Assembly (NCBI GenBank): GCA_030374805.1
Contig: JARGSG010000019.1
Location: 496,001-560,000, forward strand
Direction: 5' to 3'
Source of the DNA: Gracilaria gracilis
Lineage: Eukaryota; Rhodophyta; Florideophyceae; Gracilariales; Gracilariaceae
Length of the DNA: 64,000 bases
This document shows positions 1-9,647 of this stretch, in pieces; position 1 is the first letter of the stretch; the number at the start of each line of letters is the position of its first letter. Both the position numbers and the translations under genes were made by a program. The notes beneath the pieces were generated by a model. The model did not search any database. It was not told the DNA's origin and was given only the letters and a program-made list of their open reading frames with translations.

Positions 1-586
1 ATGTGGCCTCTGCATACAACAACAGCTGGGGTGTAGGAGGAGGGGAGAGAAGAGGAAGGCGAGGTCATTATGTCGAATTTGTTGGATGCTGTGAGGAGAT
101 ATTGTGCTACAGAAGAGGAAGGAAGAGATGGTTAAGTAGAGAACGGCGTTGCCGATGTATACATCGATAAAGTGGTTTCAGAGGAAAAGATAGTTTTTAT
201 GACTAAGTAGTTGAAAGAATGAGGTAGGTGGGTATGAAGAGATTAGGACTGATGAATGTGTTTATGAAAAGAGATGTGTCGAAATGAAGGTTGAAGGGGA
301 AGATGTTATGGTAAGGAGTTAAGGAACGGGCGCTGTGGATTGGTTTTGTAGGATGGTACTGAAAGGAAAAAAACGAAAATATGGAAATATCTGGGACAAA
401 ATGGAGTTTTTGGGAAATGGCGAGAAATTGAGGTATAGAAAATTGTGATACGAATAGGACTGCGGGGCAGAGGGGTGTGTGGTCACGATTGTAACGGCTG
501 TGATCAGAGGTGGCAAGGACGAGGGTTATGGTAAGTTGCTCAGGCCTGTTCAAGTCGTTTATCGCCGGACGCCGTCTTTTCCCGGG
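1..586. other. No supported gene; G-rich flank
   Basis: No ATG-initiated frame here resembles a known protein. The plus strand is rich in purines, mainly G, which opens long but meaningless frames on the other strand. The reading frame of the next gene stays open upstream to about 479 without an ATG, so an upstream exon is possible but not shown. Confidence 0.5.
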
Positions 587-1195
587 ATGTCGAATAGATA
601 CGTTGGTGACGAGGAGCTAATGGCTCTGCTGCATAGGACGGAAGTTACAGAGACGCCGCCGCGGGAGGAAGGAGGGGGTACTGAGGGGGTTTGTGTGAGT
701 CAGAGGGTTTGTAATGGGGATGGAGGAGGCGGTGGAGGTGATGGGGATGAGGATGGAGGAGGCGGTGGAGGTGATGGGGTTGCGGATGGAGGAGGAGGAC
801 CGGAGAGAAGTTTTATGGGGGAAATGGAGGAGCGGGTGAGGAAGCTTGGGGGGAGTTTGAAGGAGCAATTTGACGACATGCTGTCGGAGGTGGTGGCAGA
901 GATGGGAGGGGTGGTGCTGATTGTGTCGGAGGTTGGGGTGCCGATGGAATTGATTTCGAAGATTCGGAAGAGGATGAAGTTGACTGGGGTGGGGGCTGTA
1001 AGAAATGTGAATGGGATGTTGGAGTGCGTGGGGAGGGAGATGGGTAGGCTGCGAAAGGAGAACATGGGGCTGAAGGGTACGGTTGAAGTGTTGGAGGAGC
1101 AAGTGGGACAGGTGGAGAAGGCGTGCAAATTGCTGATGGATTTGAAGAAAATGGTGATGGGAGCGGGAGTAGGGGTGGGAGGAGGGAGCAGATAA
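587..1195 (+). CDS. Hypothetical coiled-coil protein, Gly/Asp-rich N-terminus
   Basis: A 202-aa frame from the first in-frame ATG. I do not recognise the family. Residues about 40-75 are a low-complexity Gly/Asp/Glu stretch encoded by a 33-bp tandem duplication (718-779). The C-terminal half has Leu/Glu/Lys heptads (around RKENMGLKGTVEVLEEQVGQ) that look like a coiled coil. The codons are strongly G-biased (GAG, GGG, GTG), unlike genes in the right half of the window. It could be a lineage-specific gene, a transposon-derived frame, or an artefact of the G-rich tract. The frame is also open upstream of the ATG. Confidence 0.4.
   Translation: MSNRYVGDEELMALLHRTEVTETPPREEGGGTEGVCVSQRVCNGDGGGGGGDGDEDGGGGGGDGVADGGGGPERSFMGEMEERVRKLGGSLKEQFDDMLSEVVAEMGGVVLIVSEVGVPMELISKIRKRMKLTGVGAVRNVNGMLECVGREMGRLRKENMGLKGTVEVLEEQVGQVEKACKLLMDLKKMVMGAGVGVGGGSR
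718..779 (+). repeat. 33-bp tandem duplication (Gly-rich coding repeat)
   Basis: Two copies of a G-rich unit start at 718 and 751 (29 identical bases, period 33 bp). The period is a multiple of three, so the frame is kept and the unit encodes a Gly/Asp stretch. It looks like replication slippage in purine-rich DNA. Confidence 0.75.
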
Positions 1196-1318
1196 AGGGT
1201 CGCTGGTGACGCCTGGTTCTCGGGGTGGGGGGGGGGGAGTGTGAGGGAGAGGGGAGGAGAAGAGGAGGGAGGAGAAGGTGTAGGGAGTCGACTGAAGAAG
1301 AGAAGGAAGGGTGGGGTG

Positions 1319-1579
1319 ATGGTGGACGAGGATGGGAAGGTGTTTGTGCAGCCGCACCTGCCGGGTGGGGCGCCGTTGGTGGTTTTCGGGAGTGCAACTG
1401 CGGCTACGAGGACGGCTGAGCGTATATTGGAGGAGCAGGAGGAGAAGAGGCTGGAAGGGGTTGGAAGCCGATTTGGGGCTAGGAGGGTGTACCAGAATGG
1501 GGAGAGTTGTCCGTTGGGCTTCTTTAACTTCACGTTTAGGGAAACTGAGACTCAGTATCCGAATGCCGAGTTGGAGTAA
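1319..1579 (+). CDS. Small hypothetical protein
   Basis: An 86-aa frame from an in-frame ATG, in the same G-rich strand-skewed tract as the preceding frame. I do not recognise it. It is mildly charged with a short Glu/Arg helix (around RILEEQEEKRLEG). It may be a separate small gene, a downstream exon of the preceding one, or chance. The composition skew that opens frames here lowers confidence. Confidence 0.22.
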   Translation: MVDEDGKVFVQPHLPGGAPLVVFGSATAATRTAERILEEQEEKRLEGVGSRFGARRVYQNGESCPLGFFNFTFRETETQYPNAELE

Positions 1580-2459
1580 ACGAGCGCTGGTGACCCGAGA
1601 GTAAAATTTTTGAGTGATTTTCACGACTGCGACGAATGTGAGGTAACGGGCAGTGGCGCACGAACTGCAAACTAGCATACAACTTCAACAAATGGAGTTC
1701 AACTGCGCCACGTGGAAATGCCATTTCCAAAAAATTTTTTTTTGCCTTGCCAACTAGCGCAATCTGCGAAATTGCTAGTTTTTTCGGACTTTTATTTTCA
1801 TAACTAGCCATCTAGCATACTAAACTAGCATTCCGAGAACACCGACGCATACCTGGCTCAGGGCGGGAGAGTCGACGAAGAAGACGCAGGGTACGTAATT
1901 GAGGAGTGAAGAAGCAGGAGGGAGCAAAGTGGTTCTATGATTGTCCACATGATCAGCAGGAATGAGTGCGACAAAGGCCAAGTGACCAGAAAATGAAACA
2001 AAATGGCTCAGTTGGTGTACGGGGATTCATAGCGTAGCGGGTTTTCTTGAAGTTGGAGAGTAGTCGATGATCTCCAGCATACGACAGCAGGACGAGATGC
2101 CTGGGAAAGAGAGTACCAAAGCCATCGAGTCTTCGTTTGGGAAGCTGATTCGAAAAGCGTTCCAGGTTTCAAGTCTTCAAGGTCCTGTACGTACTCTGAC
2201 TTGCCCATGTCAAAGATTTCTATAAGAGTGAGCATGGCACGGAAGGCTCTTCCTATTCTCATAGCGAAATGGCTCCTCCGCACCAAGTTGTAGTTATGCT
2301 TGTGTGCGCATAAAGATCGAAAGAGAGAAATGACTTTAGGACTTGCGTTCAGTGTGAATGAACATTCCTTCAACAAAGAAACCTTCTGCCTGGAGTGGTA
2401 GCTAGACTTTGTGCTCAATGGACTTCTGTTTCCTTCAAAATTGGGAGAAGAGGTCGTTA
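1580..2459. other. Region with a CTAGC-motif cluster; no clear gene
   Basis: Between about 1672 and 1836 the motif CTAG(C/T), usually AACTAGC, occurs at least six times in either orientation. This hints at a degenerate repeat or transposon end. A sequence starting CAGTGGCGCA near 1651 resembles hAT termini, but I found no partner or target duplication. A minus-strand 136-codon frame (2008-2418) has no recognisable similarity. Confidence 0.35.
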
Positions 2460-2993
2460 TTATTTTGTAATGCTCCTCACTAGCTCATCTACAAACCGCA
2501 ATCTGAAGCCCACCGAGATTCGGTTTGGGAGAGGGAGATGGCCAGAGAATGTGAATGTGATTGTGATGTGACCCCGATTGATAGCTGTCGCCCACATCAC
2601 GAAAGTCTCTTCCATTATATACGGCAAGACAGTAATAAAGCGACCTTCATTCGGGCTCTCACAGCCACGCACAACTACCCTATCCGTCTGGAGGAAAAGC
2701 ACGTTCAACGCAAATTCATTAAGATCAATCCAACTGCGAGAAGGTGCACAATTCACTCGTTGACTTGCAGCGCCGTTAAGTCCCTTCAAATGCTGCTGAA
2801 GAGCGTAGTGCTGGCCTGTAGTCTCGGAATCAGGCTCCATCCGCATCGGCACAACTATACCGTATGTCCTAGTCTCATTATTAGGCTGTCGACCACAGGC
2901 CATCTTTATAGGGTCCGGAATCGGCGAGAATGGCTTTCCATGAATGGAATTTGGTGAGTTGGGTTCAAGCGCGCCAAGTTGCTCAATCTCCAA
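2460..2993 (-). pseudogene. Open frame continuing the cyclin frame after a stop; unknown
   Basis: This minus-strand frame lies in phase with the PHO80-like cyclin frame that ends at 3000 and is separated from it only by one TAA. It could be the former C-terminal extension of that cyclin. The residues (Ser/Pro/Asn-rich at first, then mixed) resemble no family I know. No credible ATG starts it. I treat it as part of the same decayed locus. Confidence 0.25.
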
Positions 2994-2999
2994 ATCGTT

Positions 3000-3330
3000 T
3001 TACTTCCGCTTCACAATTAAATGATACTTGATGTATTTCAAGAAATAGAGTTCCAAGCGGATCATTTCACGTACAGTTGATATGCCTTTCACTTTCACGT
3101 AGTGTGCATTTGCGAAACACTGATAGTCCAAATTCTTGCACGCAAATGTGAGGGCAGTGATAAGTAAGCGATGCATGTCACAGTACGTTTCTACTAGCTT
3201 CTTGTTGTTGCGTGCCACGCGGTCGAGGTACAGTAGCATGAGTATAAATTCCGAAGGACTACAATGCGTGTACATATCAAGTCGTTTCATATACTTCTTG
3301 GTAGGGATTTTGGGCTTGAACCACATAGAA
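3000..3330 (-). pseudogene. PHO80-like (P/U-type) cyclin fragment
   Basis: The reading frame encodes about 110 residues matching the cyclin box of PHO80/U-type cyclins, which activate PHO85/CDK-type kinases. Signature stretches include IPTKKYMKRLDMYTHCSPSE, the helix YLDRVARNNKKLVETY, HRLLITALTFACKNLDYQCF and GISTVREMIRLELYFLKYIK. The usual small residues in NNAYYAKVGG are altered (FANAHYVKVKG). The N-terminus is missing: the frame runs directly into kinase sequence. It ends at a TAA after which the same frame stays open. I read it as a truncated, probably dead copy; a live gene with an unusual fusion is the less likely alternative. Confidence 0.6.
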
Positions 3331-3857
3331 AAAGGCGCGTGAGTTGTGCAAGAAAGGAATGCTTTAAAGCAACTGAAAGGCAAAGGCGCGCAGCAAGTGC
3401 AGCGAAAATGGGCGGAAACGATCTCTGCGCAGCTGCTCATCCAAGGAGGGCCCGAGCTTTTTGAAAACGACTCACACATGCGACTGGTAGTCAAAGCAGG
3501 TGAACTTGACGCAGTGGAAAAGCTGGGGGAATTATGCTTCTTGATGTGCAGCAGCACATCCATCTCGAGGCGGGCGGCTTGGCGGTACTTAATTACGTTT
3601 CGGGTGATTTTAACGGCGACGCGCTGGTAGCCGCTATGATCCCAGCACTCGAAGACCTTGCCAAAGGTATCCTCGCCCAGATCGCGAAGAACCTTGTAGC
3701 GATCGTTGGGAAACTTGGCGTTAGGCCGCAGCCCATCGCCAAGCTTGTAGATAAGATGACCATCGGGGTCATCCTTAAGGTTTGGAAAGAAGGGGAAACA
3801 CGAAGGTATCATCATTACCAAAAGCGATGTAATCCAAGACGATTGAATTGGATGCAT
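3330..3857 (-). pseudogene. CLK/LAMMER-type dual-specificity kinase, decayed N-lobe
   Basis: The sequence encodes the start of a CLK (LAMMER) kinase: DDPDGHLIYKLGDGL, the Gly loop LGEDTFGKVFECWD, the VAVK lysine and the helix with conserved Glu (ARLEMDVL). A pyrimidine-rich AG acceptor just before DDPDG suggests a spliced upstream exon. The continuation is broken. After HNSP the homologous sequence (FHCVKFTCFDYQSHV) shifts frame at a C run, a TGA stands where CLKs have Cys (3472-3474), and a second shift lies in a T run after AFQLL. Homology stops before the catalytic loop. Two of the three lesions are in homopolymers, so assembly error should be excluded, but loss of the whole C-lobe argues for a pseudogene. 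Confidence 0.65.
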
Positions 3858-4317
3858 AGGAGAGGGTGGAGGATGATACAGCGGCGGATGAGCGAAACGT
3901 CAGACCAGATGCATGCGCGGGCCACCTAGAGGCGTCCTTTGCATGTGCCAGGCGTCCACATCCGGCGGCGGTGGGTGCTGTGGGGTACAATAGGATATTT
4001 GAATACGGGTGCTGCGGCTGTGAAGAAGAAATGAAGTGGCCCGAAGATTGGGGAAGCTCATGGAGGCGTCTGAGTGAGTGGCGAATGGTGCGGACGAGCG
4101 GCAAGCCGAGGATCTGAAAGTACGACCAGTTACCATCTTGAAGCGAAAAATGCCCAGCAATCTCGGCCGAATATACTTTTCAATCTTGTCCGATTTGCGA
4201 AATGAGCCGAGAGCAGAGCAAATTTTGAAAGGCGGAGTAACCTGTTTGACGCCCGTGGTGGGCGAACAATCAAAATGAATGGAACTGAGTCTGAGGGCGG
4301 TCTTCGGGGGTGTTGGA

Positions 4318-5587
4318 CTAATTCAATGCGATGACCGATGATGACTTGGGGTCAGCCGAAAGTGAAAACAGACTGTGATTCTGAAAAGAGTCATCATCAA
4401 GCGCGATACGGTGGTTGACAGGCAGACTGAGTGACGAACAGGCATTTCGCGTCTTGATGGCATCCGGAGATACAAGCGGGTCATTGTGCTCGGTGGATAC
4501 CTCTCGCAACTCATCAAAAAGATCATCGAGCAGCTTGAGAGGCGGTGAAAGCGCAGCCAGCGGTGAAAATCCAGGGCTGAACGAAGTTGCAATGGCATGC
4601 AAAGGCGAAGGAGTGGTGGGTTGTTCAATGTGCGAACGCTTGCTCAGGCGCGACGCAACGTGGCAAGGCACGGAATTGGTAGAAGGCGTTCTCTTGCCAT
4701 TCTGACATCCCTTGGAAACAGAGCAGGTGCAACGCGGTTTACAAGGAACCTTCAACTCGCTACGCACGCAACATTTCTTGGAGCAGCCTTTCCGACAGTT
4801 GCAGACTTTGGTGTGAATATCGGCGGCAGTGGGAGCGGCCTTGAAGTGTGGCTTGAAAGGCGCGGGTACCTCGACAGAACGAACGAGTGCGTCTTCTTGT
4901 TGGCCGGGTAGATGTGCGGGGGTTTCTGACAGTTTTGGCAGGTGCAGGTGGGCGCACACACGACGGGCGACGCGATACAAGGGCAGTACAACTTGAGGCA
5001 GCGGCTGGCCTTTCAGTTGCACTTGGTGGCAATGAACTGTAGCGGCAGCTTGAGCTAGCCAGTCTCCGACACGACGGGCGGCGCGAGGACGCGGCTTGCT
5101 GATGAGGCCTGGGCTAAATCTCCAACAGCTGCCCCTTGACGTGTGCGGTGCGCGCCTGCTGGCGATTGTGGGTGCGCGGCGGTGCAACGTGTGCAGCAGC
5201 GGGATGCTCTGGCGGCTGCGCCTCAGAGAGAGCGGCAGCGGCCGTAGCAGCGGCGGCAGTGGAGACTGCCACGGACACGGAGGCGGACACGGGCCGCGGC
5301 GGAGGCGAGAAGGTGGCGATGGAAGAGTGCCTGCGCATGCAGCAAGGCGCATTAGAGAACAGGGCGTCGTCGGCGGCAAAGAGCTTGCAGCGCAGATCGG
5401 GGGTGGGGGCGGGCGATGGCGGCGACACCAGCCAGTCATTGAGTTTGAAGCGCGTGGTGAATGTCGACGTCGACGTCGAAGACTGCGGCGTGGCGAGCGC
5501 CGGCGCCGCAAACAGCGCGTCGGCACACAGCGGCGAGTCGAGCGTGGGCGCGGGCGACGGCTTGAGGAGCGTGCGCGGCTCAGGCAT
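4318..5587 (-). pseudogene. Tesmin/TSO1-like CXC (CRC) domain protein, disrupted
   Basis: Two cysteine-rich CXC repeats of the LIN54/tesmin/TSO1 family (DNA-binding subunits of DREAM/MuvB-type cell-cycle repressor complexes) are visible on the minus strand. Repeat 1 (about 4910-5025) reads KCN-stop-KASRCLKLYC, then CAPTCTCQNCQKP. Repeat 2 (about 4690-4830) reads HTKVCNCRKGCSKKCC, then PCKPRCTCSVSKGCQNG. They lie in different frames. The first repeat has TGA (5013-5015) where a zinc-binding Cys is expected. The Ala/Pro-rich N-terminus (ATG at 5587) is in a third frame. The C-terminal acidic tail is open to 4318. At least two frame changes plus a stop make it a pseudogene unless unrecognised introns explain them. 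Confidence 0.65.
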
Positions 5588-6770
5588 GTCAAGGGGGGGG
5601 GAGGGGAGCCACGGGCGCGGCGCAGCGAAGGCGGCGGAGGGATGAGAAAGAAGGTGGCGGGAAATGGGGAGGAAAGCGGCCGGATATGAAGAGGGAGACG
5701 GCGGGAGCGCGATGCTGGGGGATGAACTGGCGCTGTGTGGCACATCTCTGCCGCTTGTATGCCGCGTTGCACCGGCTTGTGCTCGCGTGCGTGGCGCGTG
5801 CCGAAAAGGGGACAAACGTGGCTCTAGTGCAAGAAAAGGGGCGGCGCGTAAGGCAAGGATCAAAATGTAGCGCATCCGAAAATTTGGGTCCATTTTACCA
5901 AGTGAATCGCGTTCGTTTGTTGTCTGCAATATCGCGTATTTCAGGATTTGCCGCATGCTAAAGCCTTGTACTGGAAACGAACAACAGACCACCATTGTTC
6001 ACCTCGGACAGTCAGGTATAAAAGCCTTGTCAATCGACAGACAGTTTGCCATTGACCTCTCGAATACACCTACGTGGATTTATCCAGGTGGTTGACGTGC
6101 TTCGCTGTAACCATCACCACACGGAATGGCAGAATTGAGGGGCCACATTGGTGGTAAGAGGAACCGTCCAGACCGAGTGCTGTAATTCCCCGTGGCCCTA
6201 TTCATTTTTCTTTTTGCCCAAACTTTGAAACGCAAAAAATAACGGCTGCGCGCGGCTGCCAATTACTAATTGCAATCATTGAATGAGGTCCTCCAAGCGA
6301 TAGTTTGTTGTTCTTTGATGAAAATTAGGGCGAGGAACGTTAAGACTGAAGATCTATTGTGTTTTTTAAGCGCAAGGCTCGCTTTGTTGATCTATTTCAG
6401 GATTGAAGCTACACCTGACAGACATGTCAAAGACCTACTTTCTTGCTCTATTGCGTAACTTACAAAGCAAGAGAGATGTAAGCGGGGTCTTTGAATTGCA
6501 TGCGTGATTGTGCTGTCAACATGTTCTAGTATTGGCATAAGCCAAATGAAATACTATTGGGTACCGTGACTTCAGTTTGTTTCGGAAAGAAAAGTGTGAC
6601 TTTCATGGCAAGCTGAAAATTTTGCGAAGTGGAAGAACGCGGGTTTAGCCACCTTCTAAGCTGCCATGAAATTGATGAAAAAGATTTTTGAGCGGGAAGA
6701 GATAAAATGAAGTAAAACGCCAAAAAACCTAACAATGTAACAAATTGTGTTAGCAGCACAATTTGGGTAT
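5588..6770. other. Intergenic, no gene seen
   Basis: Nothing protein-like was recognised. A TATA-like TATAAAA at 6016-6022 has no convincing downstream gene. The DNA becomes AT-rich toward the transposon nest that begins at 6771. Confidence 0.5.
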
Positions 6771-6806
6771 GAATCCATTTCAAATACTCGTTATGGCGAT
6801 TTTACG
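6771..6806 (+). repeat. Left 36-bp terminal inverted repeat of the outer element
   Basis: Pairs with 25874-25909 in inverted orientation with three mismatches. The core AATCCATTTCAAATACTCG continues through TTATGGCG and an AT-rich TTTT(A/G)CG end. Confidence 0.65.
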
Positions 6807-6980
6807 ACTACAGTTGTTTCATAAATCCTTAGAAAGCCGCCATTCAGCTCTATAAGCTGTCACGCGTCAGGTATTTATTGGACCTCTGGATCCGTCGTAA
6901 TTTCAAATCCAATTTCATACCGTTCGATTCGTCCTAAAAATAACACTCAACCTCAAGCAACAAACAAATCCAACCTTTTT

Positions 6981-8034
6981 TTGACCGTTCCCAGGACCAA
7001 TTTCCTGAGCCATCTTTGCCGCAAGAGTGGAACCTTGCCACTTTCCACAATGGATTCCAATCATGTTCTCTGCAATGCAGAGTCGCTGCAAGAGCAAGAT
7101 CTCCTCACACAAAGCACCTCACATCTCCAAAGCACGCACAGCATCTATGACGCCGAGGAGGAGGACACAGCCATTTATCAGAGTGACCAGCAAACATCGC
7201 ACACGCCCACACTGCCACCATCAATCAGTACTCAAGTCACACATTGCGCAACACAACACTACAACTCATACATCCCCCTTTGTCGTTGTGATCTGCAGTT
7301 TGGCTTTGATGGATGCAGAGAGCTCGCACTGGCCTTTGCAAAACTGGACCAGAACGTTCGCAATCAAACAGTGCGTGCTATGCTTCTAACACTCTCCGCT
7401 CCCCCCAATTGCCCCAATGAACTACAAAACAGCCAAAACATGTGGGCGGAACGACGTTAGAAAGCGAGGCGAAGCGAAAACGAGAGTTGCAGCGTGACAA
7501 CATGCTCTGTAATAAGAGGCTTGGAATTGTGTCTACCTGCATTTTCCGCCATGATCCAACTACATCCGCGCACCGTTTCTGCGTTTGCGACAGAAGTCTG
7601 ATCTGCAACGGCATTCAACCTTTTCGAAAACAACTCGCACAAGCGTCGTAGCGGGATAATAACTGCTCAGAGTTCATTCGTATTGGGCTTTTTGCGACGA
7701 AATGCAGCGCTTCACGTCATGGCCTGCCCAAGTGGAAGAGGATCAGTTGAAAACAACCCAGTTCTATTTCTTCCGAGCACAACTACGATAGAAGAAGTAC
7801 AAAATGACTACAAGACGGAATGGAAGGAGATAATGAAGGCACATTTTGATATGTCTAGGTCCCGCCAACAGCGCTCATCGCAACCATTAGAAAAAGAATC
7901 ACTGCGAAAATAATGGCGCCAATACTTCCCAACATTGCGCATGATGAAGAGCGGAAGCGATTTTTGCGTTACGTTTTCGAACCTGGAGAATCAAATCAAG
8001 ATTATAACGGATTTGAACACTCGAGAAGCTCTTA
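6981..8034 (+). pseudogene. DUF7869-like transposon gene remnant, 5' piece
   Basis: Decayed plus-strand coding sequence in several frames. Recognisable parts are a Cys-rich start with GFDGCRELALAFAKLDQNVR (7294-7389 region), then FCVCDRSLICNGIQPFRKQL, which fits the 'VCR..F...GIS..R...L' pattern, then SFLPSTTTI-type sequence (about 7760-7800), and finally WRQYFPTLRMMKSGSDFCVT (7918-7977), matching the 'P.+..+KP.SD.C.TC' block. From memory these blocks precede the DUF7869 domain in large families in algae, sponges, corals and fungi. Several frame changes make it non-functional. It ends at the TTA target site where the PIF element inserted. Confidence 0.5.
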
Positions 8035-8090
8035 GGGCCGTTCCAACACTTTTTTTTGTATGGAAATAGCATATGAAGATTTTTTCGAGA
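8032..8090 (+). repeat. PIF/Harbinger left TIR with TTA target duplication
   Basis: TTA at 8032-8034 is followed by GGGCCGTTCCAA(C/T)ACTTTTT. Further blocks shared with the right end are (T/C)ATGG(A/G)AATA, ATATGA and TTTCGAGA. Confidence 0.85.
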
Positions 8091-8120
8091 CGTGGCGACT
8101 CCTGAGTGGCCATATCTAAT

Positions 8121-9569
8121 ATGAACCACTCAGACATTTTGTGTCTTTCAGGGTACCCCTCTGCAAGTTCCATAGCATATGGCTTCCCGTCTCTCCGTTC
8201 GTCTTCACCATTCGTGCCGTCCAAAATTTCCAATCGACATAGCAACATCCACAACAATGACAATGATGCTCATGGCCGTAATCATTGCTCTCCCCAACCC
8301 AGTGTCCTCGTTCATTCCAGCCCTTCCGAAGCCGTCCTTGCCCAAAACCCACCACTTCTACCATCATCTAATACCACTGCCGCTACTTCTACTCCATCAT
8401 TCCAAAACGCCGATCATGAAACAACCACAGCAAGACGAAACAATTCTCAACCACGACGTGTCACCCGAACCGTATTGTCTGCAGCACTACGCAGGATTGA
8501 ACTTTCTGGTTCCGGCTCCAAGTCCGTACTTACAAATAGTTTGCAGCAAGCAAATGTGTGCAGCGAGCAAGAGATATTTGAGCTAGCAAGGCTTTGGGAA
8601 CAAAACAAATGCGTCGATACCGAACGGGTAGCTTCAGCAACTGGAGTAGAGCGTGGACGCGCTCCGAACTGGACGAAGCACGATACCGCTCGTTTGTGTC
8701 ATGTTGTGGCCGATGCAAGACACACAACGATTGTATCGCGAATGTACCAGCGAGTCGAAACCCGCACAGAACTCGACGCATGGCGTCACGACCCTTTCTC
8801 AAGCGAGTTCGTGCAGCTCTATAAGGACAACAATTTCACACCGGACATCCCTGACGCAGTATGTAGAGTGACAGAAGATGTGCTTCTGGAATTTAACCCA
8901 AATGAACATCCTCATATACGCAATGGGACGATCTCGAAGCAGCGGTGGGGAAAGCTACGGTCTTTGTACACAATTTCCAGCGAGAAGTACAATCGGTCCG
9001 GGCAGGGTGACCCCGATACCTTTCAAAACTTCACCAGTGGTGATGACAGTTTTTCATACGTCCATTGCGTATTCCACAAGCATCCCAGTTTAGATGCCGT
9101 TGTTCGAACCACTCCACCAAACGCACAAGTAGAGGCCGGTTTGAATGATATTGAAGCCTGCCGTGCTTCGATTCCTCCTGTTAGGACCTCATCACGAAAA
9201 AGAAGGCGAGAAGAAGGCATTCATTTTGTTGCGGCTGCCCTTAAAAAAATGGCGGAAAGCAGTACATCACCACAGCCCATTGTCATAATAGACGGCTCTT
9301 CTGCCATTACATCAGATGCAAGTTTATTGGAGTTAGAGTGCGCTACCAAAATTGCGTCAACCGTATCATCGTTGATGGAACTGGAGGTGAAAATCATGAA
9401 GAGTATCGATGAGATTCGTAGTGGAGAGCCTGCGTCGCAGGCAGGTACTGCAAATAAGACTTTGGACGTAATGGAGCGGCGCTTGGCTTGTACTAGGCAA
9501 ATCTTTGACAAGGCAATGTCCAGCATGGAGGTGAATGATGATCTTCCGGAGGGAGGAAACGAGGTTTAA
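8121..9569 (+). CDS. PIF/Harbinger Myb/SANT-like DNA-binding protein
   Basis: This 482-aa protein starts at ATG 8121. It has a Ser/Pro/Asn-rich N-terminus (about 1-120) and then a Myb/SANT-like module typical of the second PIF/Harbinger gene: NWTKHDTARLCHVVAD, then RWGKLRSLYTISSEKYNRSG, QGDPDTFQNF and YVHCVFHKHPSLDAVV. A basic patch TSSRKRRREE near residue 360 may be a nuclear-localisation signal, and a helical C-terminal region may mediate contact with the transposase. In the family this protein works with the transposase for nuclear import and end binding. It is convergent with the transposase gene, 78 bp apart. The frame is fully open. Confidence 0.82.
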   Translation: MNHSDILCLSGYPSASSIAYGFPSLRSSSPFVPSKISNRHSNIHNNDNDAHGRNHCSPQPSVLVHSSPSEAVLAQNPPLLPSSNTTAATSTPSFQNADHETTTARRNNSQPRRVTRTVLSAALRRIELSGSGSKSVLTNSLQQANVCSEQEIFELARLWEQNKCVDTERVASATGVERGRAPNWTKHDTARLCHVVADARHTTIVSRMYQRVETRTELDAWRHDPFSSEFVQLYKDNNFTPDIPDAVCRVTEDVLLEFNPNEHPHIRNGTISKQRWGKLRSLYTISSEKYNRSGQGDPDTFQNFTSGDDSFSYVHCVFHKHPSLDAVVRTTPPNAQVEAGLNDIEACRASIPPVRTSSRKRRREEGIHFVAAALKKMAESSTSPQPIVIIDGSSAITSDASLLELECATKIASTVSSLMELEVKIMKSIDEIRSGEPASQAGTANKTLDVMERRLACTRQIFDKAMSSMEVNDDLPEGGNEV

Positions 9570-9647
9570 TTCGAACTCTCATATAGGTAACTCGTGGATG
9601 TGATAAAGACAGTGAACATGAACTGTACGCAACGCGTTTCGATCTAC

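Noticed and set aside
617-1678. Long minus-strand frames opposite the G-rich tract
   Set aside because: They consist of Pro/Ser/His/Leu low complexity produced by the purine skew of the other strand, in three overlapping phases, with no recognisable domain.
1651-1720. hAT terminus at CAGTGGCGCA
   Set aside because: No matching opposite terminus or 8-bp duplication was found in the window.
3472-5015. UGA reassigned to cysteine in this genome
   Set aside because: Many intact genes in the window use TGT/TGC for Cys and TGA as a true stop (for example ADH3 at 39546-39548).
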